From Candidatus Schekmanbacteria bacterium (GTDB lineage: Bacteria; CSSED10-310; JACPHN01), in assembly GCA_016188575.1 (NCBI GenBank), contig JACPHN010000126.1, positions 14,105 through 78,104 of the forward strand: a stretch of 64,000 nt of DNA, given 5' to 3'. The notes beneath the pieces are model-generated. The model ran no database searches and was not told where the DNA came from. It saw nothing but the letters and a program-made list of their open reading frames with translations. Within the stretch, counting starts at the first letter, position 1. Each line of letters starts with the position of its first letter. Of the stretch, positions 32,937 through 41,837 are shown one piece after another. The position numbers were made by a program, and so were the translations under genes.

Positions 32937-34978
32937 TATCGATTCCCCCTGAAGGTGGCGAGCTGCACGACCACGTAATAGAGAGCGGCGGCGGTGCCGC
33001 CGATCGTCGGCCACACCGGCTCTTGCACGCCGAGGGCGGCATAGGGCGCGTGCGGCATGTGCCCGTGACCGAACGCGGCGACGAGAATGAGTGCCCAGAA
33101 GAACACGATGGCCGTGCCGCTCAGGGAGTGGCCGCGCAAGATGCGGCTGGCGCCCGGCAGGACCAGTGACGCCAGGCGGCACAGCCAGCTCAGCCGCGTT
33201 TCGAAAAGCTCGATTTCCTTCAACTTTGCGGCCCGCGCCTCGGGTTCGATGCCCTCCCGCTTGACAAAGAGCTGCATGCAGTGGGAGCAGTAGCGTTCGC
33301 TTTCGGCGACCCGCTGGCAGCGCGGGCAGGTGGAGCGGCCGCACATCAGGCATTGGCGCGCATGGCCGAATCGCTTGCGGAGGCTCGCGAGAACCCAGAT
33401 GCCGGCCAGCGCGGCGATCACGACAATCGGTGTCGCGCGCTGGCTCGCCCCCCAGGCGCCGACGTTCCAGAGCTCGAGATTGGGGACGAAGAAATCGCCG
33501 GCCGCTGTGGCGGTGCCCGCCTCAGCGCTTCCCGAAACCGACCCGGTCCACGCCTCGTGCACCGCACGCCACCACAGATCCCCCGGCGCCAGCTCGGCGT
33601 CAATTACGCTCTTGCTGGCGCTCTGGGCACCACCATCCTGGGCGGCGAAGCGCCGGATGGCGTACTTGTCGATCGCCGTCGCGATTTCCAGGATCTCCTT
33701 GGCCTTGGCGAAGTCGAAGCGCTTGAGGTAGACTTTCGTGAGGTTGTAGTTGGCCAGGACCGAGCTCGAATTGAGCTCGAGAGCGCTCTTGTAGGCCCGC
33801 TCCGCGTTCGCGTCGTCGTTCAGCGCGAAGTAAACGTTGCCGAGATTGACGAAGACGCGCTCGTCAGATGGCATTTGCTGCGTAAGCTGTTGCCAGTGTC
33901 CAAGCGCTTCCTGGAATCTCCCGGCCTTCTTGGCAGACAGCGCCAGAACGAAGCGGACGAGGGTGTCGTCGGGGTTCTTTTCGACGATCTCGGACAGCAC
34001 CTTGATGGTATGAGGGTGGTAGCCGCCGTGGTACGTGGCGACGAGCGCCTGCAGCGGACGCGACGAATAGCTCGCCAGGAACATGTTCGCCACGCGCAGA
34101 ACGGGGTAGGAAAAGAGCAGCAGCGCCAGCGCGAGGATGACCACGACTCGCTCGTTCTTTTCGACGTACACCCACGCCAAGGCTACCCAGATCAGGAGCG
34201 CTCCGAGCACGCCGAACGGAAGAAAAATGGGGAGCGCGATCAGCAGCCACCCGAGCTGATTGCGGATGATTTCCGGTACGGCGGTCGGAAGCAGCTCGGA
34301 GATGTCGTGGCGGACAAGCGCGTTGTATTTGAGCATGAGAAAGATAGTGACGCCGGACAAGGTGAGGAAAAGGGCCAGGATCACGGCCAGGTAGGCGCGG
34401 CCAAGAAGCGTAAAACCCCGCCAGAAATTCGCGGCCGAAGCAATCAGTCCATGGACCGCGGTGAGCAGTGCGGAAGGTGTCGAAAAGACGCTCTGCGAGA
34501 GCATTGCTCTTGCCTGGCCGTAGTAAGCATCCGCGAAGCTCGCGTCAAGCTCCAGTGCGAGGTCGAAGAGGTACTTTGCCTGCATCAGGTGTTTGTTGGC
34601 GAGCTCATGAAATCCTTCTCGCGTGAGCTCGGCGGCGAAGATTTGAAGCTGCTCGATGCCGAGGTCCCGGCGAGCGGCGACCAGGTTGCGCTCGATCCGG
34701 ACGAGCTCGGCGCGGTTATCGGGGGCCTTGGCAATCACACCGGCGCGCTCGGACCACAGCGCGAAAATGTCTTCCAATCCATCGACACTGATGCGGGGGG
34801 GGGAGGCCGCGGCAGGCGGCTCTGCGCCAGGGTTTTCGGCGACCGCACCATCCTCGCCCACTGCCGTGCCCGTGCCTGCCGTCATCAAGGCAAGGAGAGC
34901 GACAACGGCAAGCACCCTGTGGGCACTAGCTAGCAGGGGGCGGGGCTCGAATCGAGACGGCTTACAGGCGACCGACAT
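32936..34978 (-). CDS. TPR membrane protein with zinc-finger segment
   Basis: A 680-residue protein (start ATG 34978, MSVACKPSRF). A signal-like helix lies near 20-37. Several membrane segments occur in the middle (FTLLGRAYLAVILALFLTL; IALPIFLPFGVLGALLIWVA; VVVILALALLLFSYPVL) and again near the C-terminus. Between them are TPR repeats (PSDERVFVNLGNVYFALNDD, NSSSVLANYNLTKVYLKR). A cysteine-rich segment CLMCGRSTCPRC...CSHC near 560-590 can bind two zinc ions. It is translationally coupled to the DUF4388 gene. It appears to be a membrane scaffold of an envelope system of unknown purpose. Confidence 0.8.
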   Translation of the reverse strand: MSVACKPSRFEPRPLLASAHRVLAVVALLALMTAGTGTAVGEDGAVAENPGAEPPAAASPPRISVDGLEDIFALWSERAGVIAKAPDNRAELVRIERNLVAARRDLGIEQLQIFAAELTREGFHELANKHLMQAKYLFDLALELDASFADAYYGQARAMLSQSVFSTPSALLTAVHGLIASAANFWRGFTLLGRAYLAVILALFLTLSGVTIFLMLKYNALVRHDISELLPTAVPEIIRNQLGWLLIALPIFLPFGVLGALLIWVALAWVYVEKNERVVVILALALLLFSYPVLRVANMFLASYSSRPLQALVATYHGGYHPHTIKVLSEIVEKNPDDTLVRFVLALSAKKAGRFQEALGHWQQLTQQMPSDERVFVNLGNVYFALNDDANAERAYKSALELNSSSVLANYNLTKVYLKRFDFAKAKEILEIATAIDKYAIRRFAAQDGGAQSASKSVIDAELAPGDLWWRAVHEAWTGSVSGSAEAGTATAAGDFFVPNLELWNVGAWGASQRATPIVVIAALAGIWVLASLRKRFGHARQCLMCGRSTCPRCQRVAESERYCSHCMQLFVKREGIEPEARAAKLKEIELFETRLSWLCRLASLVLPGASRILRGHSLSGTAIVFFWALILVAAFGHGHMPHAPYAALGVQEPVWPTIGGTAAALYYVVVQLATFRGNR

Positions 34979-35202
34979 GAGGTTGCTCCGTAGTGTTGGA
35001 ACGCCGGAGTTTGGAGCAGACTTGGTCTGCCACAATGGATGTTCCTATCTAACACAGCCAGGCGTGTACTTCAACTCGCACGCCGCCGGCGCGGCTTGCA
35101 CGGCGTAGCGAGAGCAAGTACCGTAGCGGTTCACGCCGGCGATGGGAGAGGTCTGGTCCAACGCGGCTGAGTCGGTTTACCTGCGCACAAGTGGAGAGAA
35201 AA

Positions 35203-36324
35203 ATGATAGTCGGCACCCCCACGGAGATCAAGGACCACGAGTTCCGGGTCGGCATGGTTCCCGCCATAGCCGACGCACTCGTTCGCGGCGGCCATACCGT
35301 CCTGCTACAAAAGGGTGCGGGCCTGGGCAGCGGCATTCCCGATGAGGAGTATGTGGCCGCCGGAGCGCAGATCGTCGAAACCCCAGAGGAGATTTGGGAG
35401 CGCTCCGAGATGGTCATCAAGGTCAAGGAGCCCATTCGGGAGGAATACGCGCGGCTTCGCTCCAACCAGATTCTGTTTACGTTTCTGCATCTGGCGGCCG
35501 AGCCCGAGCTCACTCGGGTCCTACTTGAACGCAAAGTCCTTGCCGTCGCGTACGAGACGATCGAGCTCCCCGGCGGCAGTTTGCCGATCCTGGTTCCGAT
35601 GAGCGAAGTCGCCGGGCGGATGTCGATCCAGGTGGGTGCGCGCTTGCTCGAGCGCATCCACGGCGGCCGCGGCGTCTTGCTGTCGGGGCTTCCCGGTGTG
35701 CCGCCGGCGGACGTCGTCATTTTCGGCGCCGGAATCGCCGGGATCAACGCGGCGCGCATTGCGTATGGCATGGGCGCGCGCGTTACCGTGCTCGATATTG
35801 TCCCGGAGAAGCTGCGCACGGTCTCGGCGCTATTCCAGGGGCAGGTGACCACGGTGACGAGCACGCCGCACAGTGTAGACGTCCTCTGCCGTCGCGCCGA
35901 TCTGCTCATTGGCGCGGTGCTGGTCGCCGGGAGAAGCGCGCCGCGGATTATCACGCGCGAGATGCTCGGCCTGCTGAAGCGGGGGTCGGTCATCGTCGAC
36001 ATTTCGATCGATCAGGGGGGGTGCGCGGAAACAAGCCGTCCGACCACCCACTCCAACCCCTACTACGAAGTTGACGGCGTTCTCCACTACTGTGTCACCA
36101 ACATACCAGGCGCAGTGCCGCGGACCTCGACCTTTGGCTTGACGAACGAGACGTTCGTGTATGCTGTGGCGATGGCGAACCACGGTATGCCCGCGGCGAT
36201 CAGGCAGGTGACGGCGCTGGCGTCCGGGGTCAATACGTTCCGCGGCCACCTCACTCATCGGGGAGTCGCGGAGTCTCTGAACATTCCGTACGTGCCGCTC
36301 GGCGAGATCATCGGCAACGCATAA
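35203..36324 (+). CDS. ald: Alanine dehydrogenase
   Basis: A 373-residue NAD-dependent enzyme for alanine = pyruvate + ammonia. The start is the ATG at 35203 (MIVGTPTEIKDHEFRVGMVP), behind GGAGAG. Family motifs: PTEIKxxExRVGM, KVKEP with the substrate lysine (near 73), FTFLHLA with the catalytic histidine, the dinucleotide loop VIFGAGIAGINAAR, and SIDQGGCAETSRPTTHSNPYY with the catalytic aspartate. The length is the family norm. Divergent from the TPR membrane gene across 224 bp. Tryptophanase, which makes pyruvate and ammonia, is encoded two genes downstream. Confidence 0.96.
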   Translation: MIVGTPTEIKDHEFRVGMVPAIADALVRGGHTVLLQKGAGLGSGIPDEEYVAAGAQIVETPEEIWERSEMVIKVKEPIREEYARLRSNQILFTFLHLAAEPELTRVLLERKVLAVAYETIELPGGSLPILVPMSEVAGRMSIQVGARLLERIHGGRGVLLSGLPGVPPADVVIFGAGIAGINAARIAYGMGARVTVLDIVPEKLRTVSALFQGQVTTVTSTPHSVDVLCRRADLLIGAVLVAGRSAPRIITREMLGLLKRGSVIVDISIDQGGCAETSRPTTHSNPYYEVDGVLHYCVTNIPGAVPRTSTFGLTNETFVYAVAMANHGMPAAIRQVTALASGVNTFRGHLTHRGVAESLNIPYVPLGEIIGNA

Positions 36325-36341
36325 CCCGTCAGGGCCGTCTG

Positions 36342-37136
36342 GTGGACATCTGGGATCTCGACATGCCAGCGGCCCCGCGCGCCGCGGCCATCGAGATGTG
36401 TCTCGATGAGCTGCTGTTGCGCCGCTTTACCGCAGCGGAAGGCGCCCTCCCGCCGCGGCCGCTGCTGCGGATCTACCGCATTCGGCCGGCGGCCATCACC
36501 GTGGGCCGCACACAGCGGCCTGGCGAGGGGTACCATGCGGCGGTCTGCTACGCCCGCCGCGTGGCCGCCGTCCGCAGGCCGACCGGCGGCGGCACCGTCT
36601 TGCACGGCACCGACATCACGATCTCGCTACTGGTGCCGCGCCATCACGCGCTGGCCCGCTCCCGGCCGCGCGAAGCCTATGCAGAAATCACCGGGGTTAT
36701 TGCCCAGGCGTTACAAGCCGTCGGCGTGGCCTCGGTGTTCGGCTCAGCGCTGCGCGACCAGGAGGTCGCGCGCGGGCAACCCGCACCGCCGCGCAAGGCG
36801 ACTGCTTGTTTTTCGCTTATGGAAGATCACGAAATCCAGGTCGATGGCCACAAGCGAGTGGGGGTCGCAATGCGCCAGTCCCGGCGGGCGAGGCTCTTCC
36901 AGGGTTCCGTGTTGCTCGCATCACCGCCGGCCGACCTGCGCATCTGCATGCCCGATGCCCCCCCCGCAGGCCTGCGTCCATTGCCCGAGTCCGAGCTGCT
37001 AAGAACGCTCCCGCTGTGCTTCGCCGCCGCCTTCGACCTCACCTTTACTCTGGTCCAGACGCTTTCCCATCCCAAGAAGCCAACCTCCGCGGCCGCCAGG
37101 GTGCTCCGCCATGTTCATTCCCAAGACCATTATTGA
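36342..37136 (+). CDS. Lipoate-protein ligase A-like (biotin/lipoate ligase family)
   Basis: About 264 residues from the GTG at 36342; the ATG at 36363 (MPAAPRAAAIEMCLDE) is an equally good start. The lipoate-pocket motif RRPTGGGTVLH lies near 85-95. The later segment HEIQVDGHKRVGVAMRQSRR...FQGSVLL matches the KxxG-x-Aqr motif with the catalytic lysine. The family attaches lipoate or octanoate to E2/H proteins, but related proteins have other roles. The gene overlaps the start of the tryptophanase gene by 26 bp, so the two are translated from one message. Confidence 0.8.
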   Translation: MDIWDLDMPAAPRAAAIEMCLDELLLRRFTAAEGALPPRPLLRIYRIRPAAITVGRTQRPGEGYHAAVCYARRVAAVRRPTGGGTVLHGTDITISLLVPRHHALARSRPREAYAEITGVIAQALQAVGVASVFGSALRDQEVARGQPAPPRKATACFSLMEDHEIQVDGHKRVGVAMRQSRRARLFQGSVLLASPPADLRICMPDAPPAGLRPLPESELLRTLPLCFAAAFDLTFTLVQTLSHPKKPTSAAARVLRHVHSQDHY

Positions 37137-38496
37137 GCCCTTTCGCATCAAGTCCGTCGAACCGATTCGCATGACCGACGTCGCTACTCGGGAGGGCGTT
37201 TTGGCCCGCGCCTGGTACAACGTATTCCAGATCAGGGCTCAGGACGTTCTCATCGACCTGCTCACGGACAGCGGTACCAGCGCGATGAGCTCGGAGCAGT
37301 GGGCGGGGGTGATGCGCGGCGACGAGTCGTACGCGGGCGCTGCAAGCTACTATCGCTTCCGGGACGTGGTCGAAGCGCTGACCGGGTTTCGCCACATCAT
37401 TCCGACGCACCAGGGTCGCGCCGCCGAGAAGATTCTGTTCTCCATCGTCGCGGGTCCCGGAAAGGTCGTCGCGGGCAATACCCATTTCGATACGACGCGC
37501 GCCAACATCGAGTTTACGGGAGCCGAGGCTGTCGATCTGGTGATTGACGAAGGCCGAGACCCCCGCAGCAGTCATCCGTTCAAGGGCAACCTCGATCCCG
37601 CCAAGCTCGTGGCGCTCATCAACCGCGTTGGCGCCCGAAGTATCCCGCTCTGCATCGTCACGATCACCAACAATTCCGGCGGGGGCCAGCCGGTGTCCCT
37701 CGCGAACGTGCGCGAGGTGCGGGAGATTTGCAAAAAACACGGCATTCTCTTTTTTCTGGACGCCTGTCGCTTCGCCGAGAATGCGTATCTGGTCAAGTGC
37801 CGCGAGCCCGGCCTGGCTAGTCGCACGGTCGAGCAAATCGCGCAGGAAATGTTCTCGCTTGCCGACGGCGCCACTTTCAGCGCCAAGAAAGACGGTCTGG
37901 CAAACATCGGCGGCTTCCTGGCGGTCAACGACGACGCCATGGCGGCACAGGCGCGTAATCTGCTGATTCTGACGGAAGGCTTCCCGACGTACGGCGGGAT
38001 GGCGGGCCGGGACCTCGACGCCATCGCGATCGGGCTACGCGAGGTGCTCGACGAAGACTATCTGCGCTATCGGATCCGCTCCGTCGCCTACCTCGGGGAG
38101 GGGATCGCAGCGGCCGGCGTGCCGATCGTGACGCCACCCGGGGGGCATGCGGTCTACATCGACTGCCGGGCGATGTTGCCGCACATTCCGCCGGCCAGTC
38201 TGCCTGGGCAGGCGTTGGTTTGTGAGCTGTACCGTTTTGGCGGCATACGCGGCGTCGAGATCGGGACCCTGATGTTCGGCCGCCGGGACCCGGCCAGCGG
38301 AGAGGAGACCGTCGGAGCTCAGGATCTGGTGCGGCTCGCCATCCCGCGGCGCGTGTATACCCAGAGTCACATCGACTATTGCATCGAGATCATCGCCGAG
38401 GTCAACCGCAACAAGGATGGGTTGCGGGGCCTGCGCATTGTCGAGCAGCCGCCATTCCTGCGGCACTTCACTGCCAAGCTGGCACCGTTGCCCTAG
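37111..38496 (+). CDS. tnaA: Tryptophanase (tryptophan indole-lyase)
   Basis: A 461-residue PLP enzyme: tryptophan to indole, pyruvate and ammonia. The chain aligns well with the beta-eliminating lyases: LIDLLTDSGT near 48, MRGDESYAGAASYY, THQGRAAE, DACRFAENAY with the PLP aspartate, and SAKKDGLANIGGF near 257 with the PLP lysine. The residues that tell it from tyrosine phenol-lyase are tryptophanase-like: FDTT (Asp126, where TPL has Thr) and RHFTAKL (His452, where TPL has Phe). No TnaC-type leader peptide was found upstream. It lies between the lipoate-ligase-like gene and a membrane protein. Confidence 0.93.
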   Translation: MFIPKTIIEPFRIKSVEPIRMTDVATREGVLARAWYNVFQIRAQDVLIDLLTDSGTSAMSSEQWAGVMRGDESYAGAASYYRFRDVVEALTGFRHIIPTHQGRAAEKILFSIVAGPGKVVAGNTHFDTTRANIEFTGAEAVDLVIDEGRDPRSSHPFKGNLDPAKLVALINRVGARSIPLCIVTITNNSGGGQPVSLANVREVREICKKHGILFFLDACRFAENAYLVKCREPGLASRTVEQIAQEMFSLADGATFSAKKDGLANIGGFLAVNDDAMAAQARNLLILTEGFPTYGGMAGRDLDAIAIGLREVLDEDYLRYRIRSVAYLGEGIAAAGVPIVTPPGGHAVYIDCRAMLPHIPPASLPGQALVCELYRFGGIRGVEIGTLMFGRRDPASGEETVGAQDLVRLAIPRRVYTQSHIDYCIEIIAEVNRNKDGLRGLRIVEQPPFLRHFTAKLAPLP

Positions 38497-38498
38497 CG

Positions 38499-39623
38499 AT
38501 GTGGGCGCGGCCAGCGATGGGCAGGCGGGACGAGGGGGGGGCAACCGGCCGGCGTGCCGCCGGGCCGGCGGCCTTTCCGCTGTCATTCAAGATCGGCCTG
38601 GCAGTAAGTGCGTTGTTCATCTGGATGTTCGCGCGCAACCTCTCTGCCGAGCAAGTCGGCGAAGTCATGCGGCGGGTGTCACCGGGGTGGCTCGCCGCGG
38701 CGCTGGCCGCATACGCTGCGGGTCACGTCTTTCGCGGGCTACGCAGCCGGCTCATTCTGGCGCCGCACGCGCGCGTGTCCTGGCAACGCGGCATGAACCT
38801 GGTACTGGTCGGATACGCCGCAAACAATGTGTTGCCGCTGCGCGCCGGGGAGCTCGTGCGAGCGGTCCTGCTATCGCGGCTAGAGCCGGTCTCGGTGGCG
38901 ACAGGCGTGGGCACGTTGCTGGTCGAGCGCATCCTCGATGGAATGGTGCTCGTGGGGATTCTCATTGCGGCGACCGCGCGCGCAGCAGAGTTGCCGGCAT
39001 GGGCGGGGCAAGCCGGGTGGGTAGGAGCCGCCGTCTTCTTCGGTGCGATGGCCGTGATGGTGGTTGCCCATCGCTGGCGGGCGGCGGCGGAGCGCGCCGC
39101 GGCATGGCTCGTCCGGCCGCTTCCGCAGACCTCTGGTGGCGCGCTGCTCCGCTTCGCCATGCGGGTGATCGACGGTGCGGCTTTCCTGTCGCTGAATCGG
39201 GCGACGCTGGCAGTGGCCGCGCTCAGCATCGCCGTGTGGCTGTGCGAGGGCGGCATGATGGTGTTCGCGCTGCCGATGACCGGCTTGTCGGACCTGCCCA
39301 TCGCCGCGGCCTACTTCGCGCTGGCGGTGACCAACCTGGCGATCCTGATGCCGTCAAGCCCGGGGTACGTCGGGACATTTCACTACTTTTGCGCTCTGTC
39401 TTTGACCGCATTTGGCGCACCCGCCGAGGCCGCGGCCCTGTATGCCGTGCTCTCCCACCTGGTGCACTACATACCTGTCACGGTGTATGGGCTGATCGCG
39501 ATCCATCGCTATGGATTCGGCCTGCGCAGCGTCGCATCCGCGGCCCAGGCGCTTGCAGAGCGCGCCGCGCCGCCTCCGGGCGAGGCGCCGTTACCGCCGA
39601 CCCAGGACGCAGTCAACAGATAG
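38499..39623 (+). CDS. Lysylphosphatidylglycerol synthase TM-type membrane protein (flippase-like)
   Basis: A 374-residue protein starting at the ATG at 38499, directly after the tnaA stop (38517 is an alternative). Eight or so membrane helices. Family features: FRGLRSRLIL in the first cytoplasmic loop, GYAANNVLPLRAGELVRAVLLSR, GVGTLLVERILDGMVL, and PSSPGYVGTFHYF near 285. These are conserved in the AglD/MprF-like transmembrane superfamily. Members without a soluble synthase domain are thought to flip or position lipids. The substrate is unknown. Confidence 0.88.
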   Translation: MWARPAMGRRDEGGATGRRAAGPAAFPLSFKIGLAVSALFIWMFARNLSAEQVGEVMRRVSPGWLAAALAAYAAGHVFRGLRSRLILAPHARVSWQRGMNLVLVGYAANNVLPLRAGELVRAVLLSRLEPVSVATGVGTLLVERILDGMVLVGILIAATARAAELPAWAGQAGWVGAAVFFGAMAVMVVAHRWRAAAERAAAWLVRPLPQTSGGALLRFAMRVIDGAAFLSLNRATLAVAALSIAVWLCEGGMMVFALPMTGLSDLPIAAAYFALAVTNLAILMPSSPGYVGTFHYFCALSLTAFGAPAEAAALYAVLSHLVHYIPVTVYGLIAIHRYGFGLRSVASAAQALAERAAPPPGEAPLPPTQDAVNR

Positions 39624-39674
39624 CCGCTGCATCCGCTCGGCCGCGAAGGCCGCTGGCCTCGATGTCTGGCGCAG

Positions 39675-40502
39675 CTATTTCCTGACAGCTCCCAAGCGCT
39701 CCACCAGAGCTGCGGCATGCCGGCCCATCAAGTGCGCGTGTGACGGGTCATAGTCGAGCGCGAGAAACGTCTGCTCGCGATAGTGAGCAGCCAGGTCCAG
39801 GATCTCGCCGATGCGGTAGACACCGGCAGCGGTTTTCAGCGGCAGCGCCGGATGGCCGCCCTGACCATCCACCCGGTTGGAGAGGTATAGACCTGCCAAC
39901 AGGCCCATTTCGCCAAGCACTCTGATCTGTGCTGCGAGCGCCTCGTGCGTGGCGTCGAGGCGGCCGACATCGACGGCGACGCGCAGCCGGGCGCCGCTCA
40001 CCGCCCCGCACCAGTCTCCGAGCGTGTCCAGGGCGTCGATTCCTTCGCCGCTGTCGTGCACGAGCGCGACTGCGACCTTCGCCCTTGCCAACCGTTCTGC
40101 CGCACAGCGGCCCAGCGCCGCGGCGAGCTCGTAGCGCTGGCGGAGGTTGAGAGCGTGCGGCACCTTCATGCTCACCCAGGACAGCCCGAATACGCCCGCT
40201 GCCGGTAGCGCCTTGTCGAGGACGTCGAGACACCTTTCCGGCGCGCTCAGGTCCACCGCCGCAGGTGGCAGGCGCAGGCCGCAAATCGCCAGGTTGGCGC
40301 CCGCAAGTCGAGCAAAGGTCGATGTCGCATCGAATACCGCCCAGTCCCGCGCCTCTTCCACGCGCAGCTCCAGCGCCAGACCGCCAATGCCGTCGAGCTC
40401 GTGCATGCGCCGCCACCAACGGCCGGTCGCCGCGTCACAGGTCACCGGTACCACCACCAGGGGTGCGACATTCGCCGCGGCGGCGCTTCCGGCCGCCTTC
40501 AC
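39675..40502 (-). CDS. TIM-barrel-like protein of unknown function
   Basis: A 275-residue protein whose ATG overlaps the stop of the HD-domain gene (ATGA). The pattern of strands and helices (LALELRVEEARDW, LAICGLRLPPAAVDL, VFGLSWVSMKVPHAL, KVAVALVHDSGEG, LRVAVDVGRLDA, LLAGLYLSNRVDG, FLALDYDPSHAHL) suggests a sugar-isomerase/epimerase-like TIM barrel. Acidic and histidine residues at strand ends could bind a metal. No firm family assignment. Confidence 0.7.
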   Translation of the reverse strand: MKAAGSAAAANVAPLVVVPVTCDAATGRWWRRMHELDGIGGLALELRVEEARDWAVFDATSTFARLAGANLAICGLRLPPAAVDLSAPERCLDVLDKALPAAGVFGLSWVSMKVPHALNLRQRYELAAALGRCAAERLARAKVAVALVHDSGEGIDALDTLGDWCGAVSGARLRVAVDVGRLDATHEALAAQIRVLGEMGLLAGLYLSNRVDGQGGHPALPLKTAAGVYRIGEILDLAAHYREQTFLALDYDPSHAHLMGRHAAALVERLGAVRK

Positions 40503-40942
40503 CCCGTCTCTCCCGAAAGTCGCTTCCAGGCGCGGTGGTAGCGCTCCAGTCGCTGCAAGTCCCGATCCGTGACCGCTTCGATCCGGCGCACGTCAAGGTT
40601 GTCGGCGAGGTCAGCCAGCTTGACCTCCCGTGCCAGTGGGTTTGCGGCCACGCGCTCGACAAAATCCTCGTAGGATTCGCCGTCGCGCCGCGTGAGACAG
40701 TCAACGGCGGCGACAAGCGCCTCCGGGAACCCTTCCCGCCGCAGCCCATCAAGCGTCCATTCGGTATCTTCCACGACATCGTGGAGCAGCGCCGTGACGC
40801 TCGCCTCCGGCGAGGCAACCGCCAGGGAAATGCGCAGCGGGTGCAGCGCGTAAGGGGCTCCCGCCTTGTCTCGCTGCCCCTGGTGGGCCGTAACACACAG
40901 GGCGATAGCGCGTTCGAGCAGATCGGCGACTTCGGCATTCAT
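40499..40942 (-). CDS. Small HD-domain phosphohydrolase (SpoT/Mesh1-like)
   Basis: A 147-residue single HD domain: AHQGQRDKAGAPYALHPLRI (first metal histidine near 20 and 33), then ALLHDVVEDTEW (the HD pair near 53-54 and the ED catalytic pair), and KLADLADNLD (final aspartate). This is the pattern of the ppGpp hydrolase domain of SpoT and of stand-alone Mesh1-type enzymes. Related small hydrolases act on other nucleotides, so ppGpp is a likely but unproven substrate. Translationally coupled to the TIM-barrel gene. Confidence 0.88.
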   Translation of the reverse strand: MNAEVADLLERAIALCVTAHQGQRDKAGAPYALHPLRISLAVASPEASVTALLHDVVEDTEWTLDGLRREGFPEALVAAVDCLTRRDGESYEDFVERVAANPLAREVKLADLADNLDVRRIEAVTDRDLQRLERYHRAWKRLSGETG

Positions 40943-40969
40943 GACTGACGGCGCCCCTTGGCTGAAAGG

Positions 40970-41647
40970 TCAGAAGGGAAGCGCCAAGGACTTGCACAGG
41001 AAGGCGTTCAAGGGCGCACACTCCTGGCAAATCGCCGTGAAGTTGCTCATGAAGTCGGGTGCGCAAACCTCTTCGTCGGACAGAGTCCGGAAGGCGGCGA
41101 AGCTCTTTTTCTTGAGATCCTCGACGTGAGCATGGTCCTTCGGAAAACCCGCCGGCGCTTTCTTGAGAGCATCCTCATCCGTCATCGCGTATTCTCTGCG
41201 TGATAGCGCCTCCTTGACTTCCGCCCAGGCATCAGGCGAGGCCACGATCGCCCCGCGGATACGGTTCAATGTCGGGTTGTCGGGGCGCCATATGCCAATC
41301 CCGGCGCCGCATTGGCCGGGCGCGAGGTGGAGGTAGAAACCGGGAGTATGCGGGTCACCGGCGGAGGCGTGGCGAAAGTGAATGCCGGCGTGCTCCTTGT
41401 ACGGCCTCTTGTCGGGCGAAAAGCGGGTGTCGCGATGAATCCGAAAAAAAGAACCGCCCGAGGCCTTGGCGACGGCGGTGAAATGCGAGCTGATCTGGTG
41501 AAGATGCGGCGCGAAGTCAGCGATAAAGTGGAGCGCCGGGGACATGACCACCGTCTCGTAGCGCTGTTTGTTGCTCTGAAACCAGTCGCGGTTGTTGTTG
41601 GCGGCAAGGTCTCGGAAAAACTCGAGAAAATCTTGATGAAAATGCAT
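40970..41647 (-). CDS. DUF2461 (TIGR02453) family protein
   Basis: A 225-residue protein. The start is the ATG at 41647 (MHFHQDFLEFFRDLAANNNRDWF), preceded by AAGGAAAAGGTCC; the upstream open frame is not homologous. Family features: FLxxLxxNNxRxWFxxNKxRYE at the start, then RIHRDTRFSPDKRPYKEH, GFYLHLAPGQCGAGIGIWRPD, and a C-terminal cysteine-containing region. The family is widespread and of unknown function. Confidence 0.92.
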   Translation of the reverse strand: MHFHQDFLEFFRDLAANNNRDWFQSNKQRYETVVMSPALHFIADFAPHLHQISSHFTAVAKASGGSFFRIHRDTRFSPDKRPYKEHAGIHFRHASAGDPHTPGFYLHLAPGQCGAGIGIWRPDNPTLNRIRGAIVASPDAWAEVKEALSRREYAMTDEDALKKAPAGFPKDHAHVEDLKKKSFAAFRTLSDEEVCAPDFMSNFTAICQECAPLNAFLCKSLALPF

Positions 41648-41837
41648 GGACCTTTTCCTTGAGAGACGGGCTGTGCGCGGTCGAGCATTCTGGAGGTGCG
41701 ACTTCCCCTGGGTGCCGACAATATCACGGAGGGAAAACGCGCGCATCAGCCTGAATCCACCATCTGCTCGGCCACCTGCTCGGCGTCGACGCGAGAGTAC
41801 CCCCCTCAGTCCCTCCCCATAAGCGCCCGGACAAGCA

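Noticed and set aside
33281-34933. Plus-strand open frame of 550 codons
   Set aside because: Antisense of the TPR membrane protein gene; charged, low-complexity product with no domain.
36342-37136. Biotin-protein ligase BirA
   Set aside because: The motif order (RRPTGGGTVLH then GHKRVGVAM) is that of lipoate ligases, and no biotin repressor helix-turn-helix is present.
37111-38496. Tyrosine phenol-lyase
   Set aside because: The substrate-discriminating residues are Asp in FDTT and His in RHFTAKL, as in tryptophanase, not Thr and Phe.
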